A stretch of 64,000 nucleotides of DNA from Ensifer canadensis (lineage in GTDB: Bacteria > Pseudomonadota > Alphaproteobacteria > Rhizobiales > Rhizobiaceae): assembly GCF_017488845.2 (NCBI RefSeq), contig NZ_CP083374.1, forward strand, positions 467,501-531,500, read 5' to 3'. The stretch's first letter is position 1; each line of letters starts with the position of its first letter. Shown in pieces: positions 7,822 through 16,391 of the stretch. The notes below the pieces were generated by a model. It worked only from the letters and a program-made list of their open reading frames with translations. It had not been told where the DNA came from and ran no database searches. Made by a program: the position numbers and the translations under genes.

Positions 7822-9195
7822 CTATCCCACACTTTCGAGGAGTGCCGCTGCGCGGGCGGATGCCTCGTCGCTGATGCGGGCGCGCACGCCGTGGAAATTC
7901 GGCCCGCGCGTGGCATCGAGGCCCATGCGCGAGGTCGTGCCAATGCCGCTTGCCGAGGGATCGAGCGCATTGCCCGGCAGGCCCTCGATGATGACGACGT
8001 CATTGTGGGGCTGGAAATGGGTGGCGAGCGCCCAGAGCACTTCGCTGTCGCGGGTGATGTCTACATCCGCATCCACGACGACGACAGTCTTCAGATACTG
8101 GTCCCAGCCGAGGAGACCGAGCATCACCTGTCGGGCCTCGCCCTCGCGCATCTGGTTCATCGCGATATAGGCATGGAAATGGGTACCCGAGGACGGGTAG
8201 TGCACTGCCGTGATCGAAGGGAAGCGAGCCCTCAGCTTTTCCACCACCTCCGCCTCACGCGGCACACGGCCGAGATTGAGGTGTTCGGCGGAATTGCCGC
8301 CCGCAACGCTGACGAGGATGGCATCACGCCGACGCATAATGGTTTCGACGGTGAAGAGATTGTTCGTCGAGCGGTCGGAGGAATAGCCGGTAAACTCGCC
8401 GAACGGCCCCTCCTCCACATGGGCTTCCGGATCCAGCACACCTTCCAGCACGATTTCGGCATGGGCGGGAACGCGGATTCCATATTTCGGCGTGCGGACC
8501 ACCTGCAGGGGTTCGCCCATCAGGCCGCCCGCCACATCGCGCTCATCCTCGCCAAAGGCAAGACGGGCAGAGGCGGCGAGCATGAAGAGCGGATGGCCGC
8601 CGATCACCATGGCGACCGGCATGGGCTCGCCCCTCTCCTTCGCCATGTTCATCAACCGCCAGAGATGGCCACGTGAATGCAGCGAGGTCGCGAGCGAATT
8701 CTTCGAATGGATCATCGCGCGGTGGTAGCTGAGATTGCCGGCACCGGTCTTGGGATGCTCGCCGATGATGATACCGCTGGTGATGTATTTCGCGCGGTCC
8801 GTGTCGAAGTGCTTGAGCATGGGCAGCGCGTGGAGATCGACGGCATCACCGGAAATGATCTCGTCAGTGACCGGGCCACTTTCCAGAAGCTCAGGTGTGA
8901 ACGGCCGGTTGGCGCGCGCCTGATAGGCTTCATGCAGGGTGTCGGCGGTCGAGCCCAGAAGACGGGCGATGCGGTCACGCGAGGCGAAGATGTTCGAGAG
9001 CACTTCAGCTCCGATGCCGCTGACATTCGTGAGGTGCAGCATCGGATGCTGGCCCTTGTTGGCAAGGGTCCAGATCAGCGCTGTCACGTCCTGATCGTCC
9101 GAGACGGGCCGGTCGATGGTGATGACGTCCTGGCCATGGTCTTCCCGGTAGTCGACCAGGAAACGGCGAACGTCTTGCTTGTGATACTTGGTCAT
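7822..9195 (-). CDS. UbiD-family prenyl-FMN-dependent (de)carboxylase
   Basis: A 457-residue protein. The prenyl-FMN/metal site (NLSYHR, 154-159), the catalytic Arg region (SLHSRGHLWR, 171-180) and the catalytic Glu pair (EEGPFGEFTG, 261-270) are all present, followed by VVVDADVDI and a C-terminal helical part. UbiD enzymes reversibly decarboxylate aromatic, heteroaromatic or alpha,beta-unsaturated acids. Length is shorter than the roughly 490 residues of the ubiquinone enzyme and closer to the catabolic vanillate, pyrrole and furan carboxylate enzymes. Context (NCS2 permease, molybdenum hydroxylase, amidohydrolases) suggests a heteroaromatic carboxylic acid. It lies between the amidohydrolase pair upstream and UbiX downstream. 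Confidence 0.92.
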   Translation of the reverse strand: MTKYHKQDVRRFLVDYREDHGQDVITIDRPVSDDQDVTALIWTLANKGQHPMLHLTNVSGIGAEVLSNIFASRDRIARLLGSTADTLHEAYQARANRPFTPELLESGPVTDEIISGDAVDLHALPMLKHFDTDRAKYITSGIIIGEHPKTGAGNLSYHRAMIHSKNSLATSLHSRGHLWRLMNMAKERGEPMPVAMVIGGHPLFMLAASARLAFGEDERDVAGGLMGEPLQVVRTPKYGIRVPAHAEIVLEGVLDPEAHVEEGPFGEFTGYSSDRSTNNLFTVETIMRRRDAILVSVAGGNSAEHLNLGRVPREAEVVEKLRARFPSITAVHYPSSGTHFHAYIAMNQMREGEARQVMLGLLGWDQYLKTVVVVDADVDITRDSEVLWALATHFQPHNDVVIIEGLPGNALDPSASGIGTTSRMGLDATRGPNFHGVRARISDEASARAAALLESVG

Positions 9196-9223
9196 GTCTC
9201 GGCCTCGATGCTGCGGATGGGTG

Positions 9224-9245
9224 GCGGCGCCCCAAAGGGCGCCGC
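9224..9245 (-). terminator. Intercistronic hairpin between amidohydrolase and UbiD genes
   Basis: A perfect 9-base-pair GC stem (GCGGCGCCC / GGGCGCCGC) with a CAAA loop lies between the stop of the first amidohydrolase and the start of UbiD. No T-run follows, so it is more likely a processing or partial termination element that sets relative expression than a full terminator. Confidence 0.45.
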
Positions 9246-9255
9246 TGTCGTCAAA

Positions 9256-10200
9256 TCAGGCGAATTCCAGATGCCGGCCGGTGGCACGATCGACACCGGC
9301 ATAACTATCCTTCAGGCGCGCCTGGGCGTCCCTCAGGTCGCGTGGCGGCGGCGATGGGTCGATGCCGACGAGCTTTGCAATATTGTTGCCGAGATAACCT
9401 TCCAGATCGTCCTCGGAGAGGTTGATGCCGTGCGGCGGGTCCTTGCAAAGCACCTCGAGTTCGCGCAGCCACATGCCCGGATCGTTCGGTGGGCTGTCCG
9501 TGCCGAAGACAATCTTGTTCTTCGGCAGTTGCTGGGCAAACTCGACGATGCGCGACTGGAAGCACCAGCCGGATTCGCAATAAACATTGGGCGTGTCCAT
9601 GGCCATCCAGAACGACTCGAACGAATAGTTGCCGCCCGTCTGAATTCCGAAATGGCCGATGATGAAGTTGACCATCGGGAATTCGCGGATGATCGGGTAG
9701 AACATCGTGGGGATCGTATAGGGCCCGTCGCCGGTGTGGATCAGCACGACCACGCCGAGTTCGGCGCACTTCTTCATTGCTGGACGCAGCCAATCGAGCG
9801 CGCGGTCGGGACGATAGCCGTGCATGTTGGCGTGCAGCTTCAGCATCTTGAAGCCGTATTCCTTGACATGGAATTCCAGCTCCGCCGCGCCGTTTTCAGG
9901 CCCCCAGCGCGGGTTGTAGTTGAAGTTGCCGATGAAACGGTCCGGGTATTTCTGGCAAAGCTCGGCGCAATAGGCCATGTAGTCGCGAATGCCGTCGCGG
10001 CCCTTGCGGTTGCCGTCGCGGTAGCCGGTATTACCCGGCGGCGGCTGGATGAAGCCCATGTCGATCCGGCGCGGCTTGCCGTTGATCATATAGGGGCCGT
10101 CCATCAGCTTGAGCATGCGCTCGCCAGTGAAGGGCTCGCCCGTGTGACGCCACGCCTCGTCGACGAGGTTGGTCGGGTGAAGATGGGTATCGATGATCAT
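9256..10200 (-). CDS. Amidohydrolase_2 (ACMSD-type) family protein, complete metal site
   Basis: A 314-residue TIM-barrel hydrolase or decarboxylase of the ACMSD / gamma-resorcylate decarboxylase / isoorotate decarboxylase family. The full metal set is visible: H6 and H8 (MIIDTHLHP), H155 (IHTGDGPY), H183 (IGHFGIQTGG) and D235 (FGTDSPP). Family members decarboxylate or hydrolyse aromatic acids and ring-opened products. It is 18 bases downstream of a close paralogue (10219-11142) and upstream of UbiD, so both probably act in the same pathway. Which reaction it catalyses cannot be told from sequence. Confidence 0.88.
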   Translation of the reverse strand: MIIDTHLHPTNLVDEAWRHTGEPFTGERMLKLMDGPYMINGKPRRIDMGFIQPPPGNTGYRDGNRKGRDGIRDYMAYCAELCQKYPDRFIGNFNYNPRWGPENGAAELEFHVKEYGFKMLKLHANMHGYRPDRALDWLRPAMKKCAELGVVVLIHTGDGPYTIPTMFYPIIREFPMVNFIIGHFGIQTGGNYSFESFWMAMDTPNVYCESGWCFQSRIVEFAQQLPKNKIVFGTDSPPNDPGMWLRELEVLCKDPPHGINLSEDDLEGYLGNNIAKLVGIDPSPPPRDLRDAQARLKDSYAGVDRATGRHLEFA

Positions 10201-10218
10201 TGTTCACTCCGTTCAAAT

Positions 10219-11142
10219 TTACGCGGCAAGTGCTACGCCGTGCTGGCGCAGATACGCCTCGGCTTCCTCGACGGTGGCCGGTGGTTTCGTCGCTTCCAGC
10301 CCGATCATCCGGGCGACGTTGTTGCCGAGATAATCTTCGAGCGTATCCTCATCGAGGTTGAGGCCCTGCGGCGGTTCGTGGCACAGCACTTCCAGAAGGT
10401 TGATCCACATGCCCGGCTCGTTCGGCGGTGTGTCGGAGCCGAAGAGGATCTTGTGCTTGGGCAGGACCTTGGCGAATTCGACGATACGCGACTGAAGGCA
10501 CCAGCCGGATTCCACGTAGACGCTCGGCGTGTCGAGCGCCATCTGCATCGGCTCGAACACATAGACGCCGCCCGTCTGCACGCCAAAATGCGCCAGGATG
10601 AAGTTCACTTCCGGGAACTCACGGATGATCGGGTAGAACTCCGTGGGGATCGAATAGGGACCGTCGCCGGTGTGCACCTTCACCATCAGGCCGAGATCGG
10701 CGCATTTCTTCATGGCCGGCCGTAACCAGTCGAGCGCGCGGTCCGGGCGGTAGGCGTGCATGTTCGCCTGGAGCTGCACCATCTTGAAATCGAACTCCTT
10801 GGCGTAGCGTTCGATCTCTTCGGCACCATTTGCCGTGCCGTAGCGCGGGTTGTAGACGAAGCAGCCGAGGAAACGGTCGGGATGCTCCGTCACCATCTTT
10901 TCCGTATAGGCCATGTACTGGCGGATGGCGGCCTTGCCTTCCAGGTCCATGACCTCGTGGGTGTAAATGGTGTTGCCCTGCGGCGGTTGGATGAAGGCCT
11001 TGTCGATACGGCGCGGCTTGCCGTTGACGTAATAGGGGCCGTCCATCATCTGCAGCAGCCGCTCACCGGTGAACGGCGCCCCGTCGTGGCGCCAAGCCAG
11101 GTCCACCAGGTCGGTGGGGTAGCAGCTTAGGTCAATTATCAT
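10219..11142 (-). CDS. Amidohydrolase_2 family paralogue lacking the N-terminal HxH metal motif
   Basis: A 307-residue paralogue of the neighbouring 9256-10200 protein; long blocks are shared (PFTGER, MDGPY, NGKPRRID, YRPDRALDWLRPAMKKCA, HTGDGPY, SRIVEFA). H157, H185 and D237 are kept, but the N-terminal HxH is replaced: MIIDTHLHP becomes MIIDLSCYP, so H6 and H8 are S6 and Y8. KLHANMH also becomes QLQANMH. The metal site is therefore incomplete. It could be a non-catalytic partner in a hetero-oligomer, or an enzyme with a changed mechanism. It is the first gene of this sub-operon. Confidence 0.88.
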   Translation of the reverse strand: MIIDLSCYPTDLVDLAWRHDGAPFTGERLLQMMDGPYYVNGKPRRIDKAFIQPPQGNTIYTHEVMDLEGKAAIRQYMAYTEKMVTEHPDRFLGCFVYNPRYGTANGAEEIERYAKEFDFKMVQLQANMHAYRPDRALDWLRPAMKKCADLGLMVKVHTGDGPYSIPTEFYPIIREFPEVNFILAHFGVQTGGVYVFEPMQMALDTPSVYVESGWCLQSRIVEFAKVLPKHKILFGSDTPPNEPGMWINLLEVLCHEPPQGLNLDEDTLEDYLGNNVARMIGLEATKPPATVEEAEAYLRQHGVALAA

Positions 11143-11542
11143 TGCGTTCTCCTGTCGTAGAGGGTCCGGTCGATGCGGGGCCGCGCAGTGAACCAGGCCG
11201 GCCGAAGCGGGCGTGGATCCGCGATCTCAGGAAATGCCGATGACGGGGAAGGAAAGCTGGTGCGGATGCCGCAGGGCGGCTGCAACCAACGGGTATTCCA
11301 TTCTTCGTGAGCATCGACATCGCGGCCTCATCTTCCAACAGACGGTGAGCAATTGTCGGTGCTTCTACTCGCTGTCGAGGAAACCACGGGACGGGCTTTA
11401 TGTCAATAAAAAAATTAATCTAACATATTGTTTTTAAATGATTTTTTCGACAACGGCAGCGACCGCCCGCGCGCTGGAGGGCGCGCGGGCGGTTCAGACA
11501 GAGGGACTTGCGCAAGCGGTGTTCGCGGCGGGAGAAGTGCCG
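11143..11542. other. 400-base intergenic region: promoter area and hairpin
   Basis: No credible coding sequence; short frames here have no family features. The stretch from 11400 to 11450 is markedly AT-rich and contains, read on the minus strand, TTGACA at 11406-11401, a possible -35 box for the amidohydrolase/UbiD/UbiX/XdhC operon, without a convincing -10. The hairpin at 11462-11493 follows the COG0523 gene. Confidence 0.5.
11462..11493 (-). terminator. Strong GC hairpin after the COG0523 GTPase gene
   Basis: A perfect 13-base-pair stem (ACCGCCCGCGCGC / GCGCGCGGGCGGT) with a 6-base loop, 50 bases after the COG0523 stop codon on the minus strand. A short run with AAAAAA on the coding side follows after about a dozen bases. 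It plausibly ends the permease/hydroxylase/GTPase transcript, so the amidohydrolase/UbiD block downstream would need its own promoter. Confidence 0.55.
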
Positions 11543-12676
11543 CTAGATCGCCAGGCATGCACGCAAGTTTCTGTCTATGCCGTCACGGTCGAGATTGCGG
11601 CCGATGAAGACGAATTTCGACTTCCGCTTGTCCTCGCCCCATGCGTGGTCCGGGCGGAAATCGACCAGCTTGTGCACCGCCTGGAGGACGAAGAAGCGAT
11701 CATCATCGGCGACCGAAACGATGCCCTTGGTGCGGAAGATGTCGTCGCCGTGCGCACCGAGATAGCCCTTCAGAAAGGTCGCAAGCTTTTCGCGGTCGAA
11801 GGGGTCCGGATAGACGAAGGAATGGGATTTCACCGTCGCGTCGTGCTGGTGCGGGCGGCGAACGGGCTCGTGCGCATGGCCATGATCATGGTGGTGGTGG
11901 TGGTGGTCATGGTCGGGGTGGTCGCAGGCTGGATCGTGGCAGTCCGCGTGGATGTGGTGATGCGCGTCGTGGTCTTCGTCCAGGTCGATGTCGAGGATTT
12001 CCGCACGCTCGCGCACATAGGACGGCCGGAAGCCGTTGATGCCGAGGATGTTGGAGAGTTCGACGACGCCGTAGCTCGACCGCAGGATCGGCGCCGTCTG
12101 GTTGAGCTTGCGCAGCGAGCCCTCCAGCGAACCAAGCGCCTCTTCGCCGGCAAGGTCGATCTTGTTGACGATGATCCGATCGGCCGCGACAATCTGGTTG
12201 ACCGCCTGGTTGTCGCTGCCGTCCAGCACCGGATCGTAGAGGTGCTGGTCGATATGTTTGGCATCCACCAGCGTCACCACCGCATCCAGCTCCACCTCGT
12301 CGGCGACGGTGCGGTCAACGAAGAAGGCGGTGGCCACAGGCGTCGGATCGGCAAGTCCGGAGGTTTCGACGATGATGTGGTCGAACTTGTCCTTGTGGCT
12401 GAGGAGCTTCTTCATCACGTCGATCAGGTCGTTGCGCACGTCGACGAAGCAGCAGATGCAGCCGTTCTGCATCTGGAAAATTTCCTCGTCCGAGGCAAGC
12501 ACCAGGTCACTGTCGACGTCCACCTCGCCGAATTCGTTCTCGATCACCGCGATGCGGTGGCCGTGCCGTTCGGTGAGGATGTAGTTGAGCAGCGTCGTCT
12601 TTCCCGATCCCAGGAACCCTGTCAGGATCGTGATCGGGAGCTTCTGCTGGTTCGCAGCTTCGATATGGATGTTCAT
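11543..12676 (-). CDS. COG0523 (CobW/P47K-type) metallochaperone GTPase
   Basis: A 377-residue G3E GTPase. Walker A is GFLGSGKTT (20-28), the metal motif GCICC is at 72-76, and the Walker B/base region follows (ETSGLADP, NKIDL). Between about 235 and 280 there is an extreme His/Asp-rich loop (runs such as DHDAHHHIHADCHD and DHDHHHHHHDHGHAH), typical of zinc or other transition-metal carriers. The C-terminal CobW_C domain is present. The ATG overlaps the stop of the molybdenum subunit gene (ATGA). It probably delivers metal to an enzyme of the same pathway; the adjacent amidohydrolases are the likely clients. Confidence 0.92.
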   Translation of the reverse strand: MNIHIEAANQQKLPITILTGFLGSGKTTLLNYILTERHGHRIAVIENEFGEVDVDSDLVLASDEEIFQMQNGCICCFVDVRNDLIDVMKKLLSHKDKFDHIIVETSGLADPTPVATAFFVDRTVADEVELDAVVTLVDAKHIDQHLYDPVLDGSDNQAVNQIVAADRIIVNKIDLAGEEALGSLEGSLRKLNQTAPILRSSYGVVELSNILGINGFRPSYVRERAEILDIDLDEDHDAHHHIHADCHDPACDHPDHDHHHHHHDHGHAHEPVRRPHQHDATVKSHSFVYPDPFDREKLATFLKGYLGAHGDDIFRTKGIVSVADDDRFFVLQAVHKLVDFRPDHAWGEDKRKSKFVFIGRNLDRDGIDRNLRACLAI

Positions 12677-14979
12677 GCGCCCTTCTCCCTCAAGGCTTTC
12701 AGGATGTCTTCCGGAGTGATCGGATAGTGGCGGAAGCGAACGCCGATGGCGTCATGGATGGCGTTGGCGATGGCCGGACCGATCGCGATGATCGGGTCCT
12801 CGCCGACGCCCTTTGCCCCCCACGGGCCGCCCGGATCAGGGGCCGCCTCGAGGATGATCGTCTCGATCTCCGGCATGTCCATCGACAGCGGCATCTTGTA
12901 GTCGACGAGGCCGGCGTTAAGGGACCGGCCGGTCGTCTTGTCGATCACGTAGTCCTCAGTGAGCGTATGGCCGATACCCTGCTGGATGCCGCCCTCGATC
13001 TGACCTTGCGCGGCGATGGGGTGGATGACGCGACCGACGTCATGCACCGGCACGACACGTTTGACCTCGACGATGCCAGTATCGGTATCCACGTCCACTT
13101 CGGTGAAATGCGCGGCGAAGGAGTAGGATTTGGTCGGCTCATAGGTACCGTTTGCAACGATATTGGCTGCAGGAATGCCGCGCGAGGGACCCATCGCCTC
13201 GGCCACTGTCATAACGCTGGTGGGATCCGTGATCGGGAAGACCTTACCTTCACTGAGATCGACGTCGGCGGGCAAAACCTGCAGCTTCATTGCCGCCCGC
13301 TCCAGAACAGCAGCGCGGACCTTGCTGGCGGCCATCTTCGCAGCTGTGCCGACGAGATAGGTCGTGTGACTGGCAAACGCGCCGATATCCCACGGCACCA
13401 CGTCGGTATCGCCGTGGATGATGCCGACATCCTCGAAGCGCACGCCAAGTTCCTCCGCGACAATCTGTGCCAGCGCGGTATGGGCACCGGTGCCAAGGCC
13501 TGCAGCGCCGGTCAGGAGGGTCACGGTCCCGTCCTCGTTGACCTTCACGGTGGCATTGCCCTGTTCCTTGATGCCCGGGTATGCAGACGACCCGTGCATC
13601 TCGCAACCGATGCCCCAGCCCTTGCGGATGTGCGGGCGCTTCGGGTCCGGCGTGCGGTCGCGATTGCGCAATGCTTTCCAGTCGACCACGTCGACGCCGT
13701 GCTTGATGCACATTTCCAGCCCGTGGCCGATGATCGGGTGGCCGGAGGGCGCAATGTCGCCCGCACGCACCGCGTTTTTCAGCTTCAGCTCGGCCGGGTC
13801 CAGGCCCAGACGCTCGGCCGCCTCGTCCATCTGGATGTCGAGCGCATAATAGCTCTGCACAACGCCATAGCCGCGAAAGGCGCCGTTGATCGGCGTGTTG
13901 GTGTAGACGCAACGTCCCTCCAGCCGCACATTCTCGCAGCGATAGAGCGAGGTGGCAGCAGTGGTGCCGACGATTGTCACTCCCGGCCCGTGCGAGCCGT
14001 AGGCGCCGGAGTCGTAGACGAGCTTCATGTCGCGCGCAACGATGGTGCCGTCGTTACGGAAACCCTGTTTCAGCCAGATCTTGCAGGGATGGCGGGCGCG
14101 GCCGGCAACGAAGGTCTCGTGCCGGGTAAATTCCATCTTCACCGGCCTGCGCGTTTCCTTGGCGAGCAGCGCGCAGAGGAATTCGTGCTGGAAGAGGTCC
14201 TGCTTGGCGCCGAAGCCGCCGCCCATATGGTCGACGATGACGCGCACCTTGGTGAGCGGCAGGCCGAGGACTTCGGCAAGAATGCCGCGCACCATGAACG
14301 AGGTCTGCGTCGAGGTCCAGAAGGTGAGCTTGTTCGAACCGTCCCAGTCGGCAATGCAGACATTGGGCTCCATGTAGGCCGGATGTGGTCGCCCGCCGGA
14401 AAAGACGCCTTCGAGCACGAAATCCGCCTCGGCAAAACCGGCTTCCACATCGCCGCGGCTGACGCGCACCGGATCGAGCACCAGGTTACCGCCAGGCCCG
14501 ACCTCGTGGATCAGTGGCGCGCCAGGCTGTGCGGCCTCCTCTGGCTCGAACACCGCCGGCAACGGCTCGTATTCGACTTCGATCAGGTCCAGCGCCTCGT
14601 CAGCGATCTCCTCGCTGATCGCGGCGACGGCGGCGACGCCCTCGCCCCAGAACCGCACACGGTCGTCGAGGATATACTGGTCCTTGGTGCAGGAGGCCGA
14701 ACGCGGGTGTGGCGAGCCGTAATGCAGAACGCGCGGCACGGTCTCATGCGTCAACACCGCCTTGACACCGGGATAGGCGAGCGCCTTGCTGATATCGATG
14801 CTCTTGATGCGAGCATGGGCGATTGCCGCACGCTTGATCTTGCCGTGCAGCATGCCGGGCAGTTTGACGTCGCCGGTATACTGCGCCTCGCCCGTCACTT
14901 TTTCGAGCACGTCGTCGCGGCGAACACTCTTGCCGACGATCTTGAAGTCGCGCTTTTCGATTGGGGTCGTCATGTTCAT
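12673..14979 (-). CDS. Molybdenum hydroxylase large subunit (xanthine dehydrogenase family)
   Basis: A 768-residue molybdopterin-binding subunit. Visible motifs are the N-terminal a/b hammerhead (VTGEAQYTGDVKLPGMLHGK), the molybdopterin loops GGGFGAKQ and INGAFRGYGVVQ, and the C-terminal GAKGVGEDP with the catalytic Glu. These enzymes hydroxylate N-heteroaromatic rings, aldehydes or (in the HBA-CoA branch) reduce rings. The start at 14979 has GGAGG 10 bases before it and overlaps the 2Fe-2S gene stop (ATGA), so a longer frame was rejected. It works with the 2Fe-2S and FAD subunits encoded immediately upstream. A nucleobase-like substrate is suggested by the NCS2 permease that opens the operon. 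Confidence 0.93.
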   Translation of the reverse strand: MNMTTPIEKRDFKIVGKSVRRDDVLEKVTGEAQYTGDVKLPGMLHGKIKRAAIAHARIKSIDISKALAYPGVKAVLTHETVPRVLHYGSPHPRSASCTKDQYILDDRVRFWGEGVAAVAAISEEIADEALDLIEVEYEPLPAVFEPEEAAQPGAPLIHEVGPGGNLVLDPVRVSRGDVEAGFAEADFVLEGVFSGGRPHPAYMEPNVCIADWDGSNKLTFWTSTQTSFMVRGILAEVLGLPLTKVRVIVDHMGGGFGAKQDLFQHEFLCALLAKETRRPVKMEFTRHETFVAGRARHPCKIWLKQGFRNDGTIVARDMKLVYDSGAYGSHGPGVTIVGTTAATSLYRCENVRLEGRCVYTNTPINGAFRGYGVVQSYYALDIQMDEAAERLGLDPAELKLKNAVRAGDIAPSGHPIIGHGLEMCIKHGVDVVDWKALRNRDRTPDPKRPHIRKGWGIGCEMHGSSAYPGIKEQGNATVKVNEDGTVTLLTGAAGLGTGAHTALAQIVAEELGVRFEDVGIIHGDTDVVPWDIGAFASHTTYLVGTAAKMAASKVRAAVLERAAMKLQVLPADVDLSEGKVFPITDPTSVMTVAEAMGPSRGIPAANIVANGTYEPTKSYSFAAHFTEVDVDTDTGIVEVKRVVPVHDVGRVIHPIAAQGQIEGGIQQGIGHTLTEDYVIDKTTGRSLNAGLVDYKMPLSMDMPEIETIILEAAPDPGGPWGAKGVGEDPIIAIGPAIANAIHDAIGVRFRHYPITPEDILKALREKGA

Positions 14980-15458
14980 GATCTTGCTGCCTCCATCTCG
15001 CGCGCGGCGGATTTGATCGCGTCGAAAATCTTGGTGTAGCCGGTGCAGCGGCAGATATTGCCGCTGAGCCCGAAGCGTATGTCTTCGTCGGTGGGCCGCG
15101 GATTGTCGTCGAGCAGCTTCTTGGCCATCATCAGGATGCCCGGTGTGCAGAAGCCGCATTGCGAGGCTCCGTGCCGCATGAAGGCATCCTGCAGGGGATG
15201 CAGCGTATCGACGCCCGGCTGAAGCCCCTCGACCGTCTCGATCGCGCGGCCCTCCGCTTCGACGGCAAGCATCAAGCAGGCGTTGACCGGCTCGCCGTCT
15301 ACGAGCACGGTGCAGGCGCCACAGTCGCCGACGTCGCAGCCCTTCTTGGTGCCGGTGAGACCGACGTCGTCGCGAAGCGCGTCCAGGAGCGAGCGGCAGG
15401 GATCAACCGCCATGTCGCGCGGCTCGCCGTTGATGGTGAGTTCGACGATCCGTTTCAT
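14976..15458 (-). CDS. Molybdenum hydroxylase 2Fe-2S subunit
   Basis: A 160-residue iron-sulfur subunit. The plant-type ferredoxin cluster is CDVGDCGACTVLVDG with a fourth Cys at VNACL, and the second, helical cluster is CGFCTPG plus CRCTGY. It passes electrons from the molybdenum site to FAD. The ATG at 15458 overlaps the stop codon of the FAD subunit, so the longer in-frame extension is not used. Standard length for the XdhC/CoxS-type small subunit of a split three-subunit enzyme. Confidence 0.94.
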   Translation of the reverse strand: MKRIVELTINGEPRDMAVDPCRSLLDALRDDVGLTGTKKGCDVGDCGACTVLVDGEPVNACLMLAVEAEGRAIETVEGLQPGVDTLHPLQDAFMRHGASQCGFCTPGILMMAKKLLDDNPRPTDEDIRFGLSGNICRCTGYTKIFDAIKSAAREMEAARS

Positions 15459-16318
15459 GCGAAAGCCTCCAATGCCTGTTTGATGGCGCGGCCGGTCAGC
15501 ACGCCGACCATGTCGCGGCGGTAATCGGCGCTGGCGCGCACATTGCTGATCGGCGTGCACTCCTCCATCGCCTTCGCGGCGGCACTCTTGACTGTTGCAG
15601 CGTCGAGCGCCGTGCCGCGCAGCACGCTTTCGGCCTGTCGCGCACGCAGTACCGTTGCACCCACGGCACCAAGCGCGATGCGGATGTCGTTGCACACGCC
15701 ATCCTCCATGGTCAGGCTGACGGCGACGCCGACCGTGGAGAGCTCCATCGCTTTTCGGCGGCCGTGTTTCAGATAGGCCTTGCCGCTGTTTTCGAGCGCC
15801 GGCGGCACGGTAATGCCGGTGACGATCTCGCCCTTGGCGAGCACGCTCTTGCCAGGGCCTGTAAAAAATTCCGAAAGCGGGATCACACGCATGTTCGTGC
15901 GGCTGTAGATGTGCACGAAGGCCCCGTCGGCGATTAGCGGCGGAATCGTATCTGCCGAGGGTGAGGCGCGACAGATATTGCCGACAACAGTGGCGCGGTT
16001 GCGCACCTGGATGGAGCCCAGCGAAGCGAACGCGGCCCTAAGGTTCGGATAGCGCGCGCCCACCAACGGCAGACGCTCGAGGCGACCGACCGTCACCAGC
16101 GCGCCGAAGGTCAGGCCCCGCGTTTCGTCATAGGTGATTTCGGAAAGGCCGGGGATATGCTTGATATCGACGACATTGCGCACGCGCCGCAGCCTCTCCC
16201 TGATCTCAACCAGAAGGTCCGTACCGCCGGCGAACAAAAAGCTGTCGTCGCCGAGCTCGGCGAGTAGACGAGCGGCATGCTCCAGCGTTTCCGCCCGATG
16301 GTATTCAAAGCGTCTCAT
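15455..16318 (-). CDS. Molybdenum hydroxylase FAD subunit
   Basis: A 287-residue CoxM/XdhB-type flavoprotein. The FAD-binding motif LFAGGTDLLVEIRERL is near residue 33 and the second motif TVVGNICRASPSADTIPPL is near 115. The C-terminal domain is of the CO-dehydrogenase flavoprotein type. The ATG at 16318 is preceded by AAGGGAAATCCC. It is the first hydroxylase gene after the NCS2 permease, 73 bases away, and is translationally coupled to the 2Fe-2S gene. Confidence 0.93.
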   Translation of the reverse strand: MRRFEYHRAETLEHAARLLAELGDDSFLFAGGTDLLVEIRERLRRVRNVVDIKHIPGLSEITYDETRGLTFGALVTVGRLERLPLVGARYPNLRAAFASLGSIQVRNRATVVGNICRASPSADTIPPLIADGAFVHIYSRTNMRVIPLSEFFTGPGKSVLAKGEIVTGITVPPALENSGKAYLKHGRRKAMELSTVGVAVSLTMEDGVCNDIRIALGAVGATVLRARQAESVLRGTALDAATVKSAAAKAMEECTPISNVRASADYRRDMVGVLTGRAIKQALEAFA

Positions 16319-16391
16319 GGGATTTCCCTTCGTTCGGGGTTCCGGCGGGGTTCCGGCGACGCGATGCCGCCGGACATGTGTCGGGTGCTCT

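Noticed and set aside
11132..11437. Small open frames in the gap between the amidohydrolase and COG0523 genes
   Set aside because: Low-complexity Arg/Pro/Ser frames without RBS or family similarity; the region looks like promoter and hairpin DNA.
11880..11960. GTG/CAT-rich simple repeat that looks like a microsatellite
   Set aside because: It encodes the His-rich metal loop of the COG0523 GTPase on the minus strand; codon use is mixed enough for protein selection to explain it.
12727..15039. Long plus-strand open frame of about 770 codons opposite the molybdenum hydroxylase genes
   Set aside because: It is the antisense of real, motif-bearing genes in GC-rich DNA, with Asp/His/Arg/Val-rich composition and no family features. 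The same applies to long frames at 8677-10725, 7147-8676, 11438-12727 and 60837-62558.
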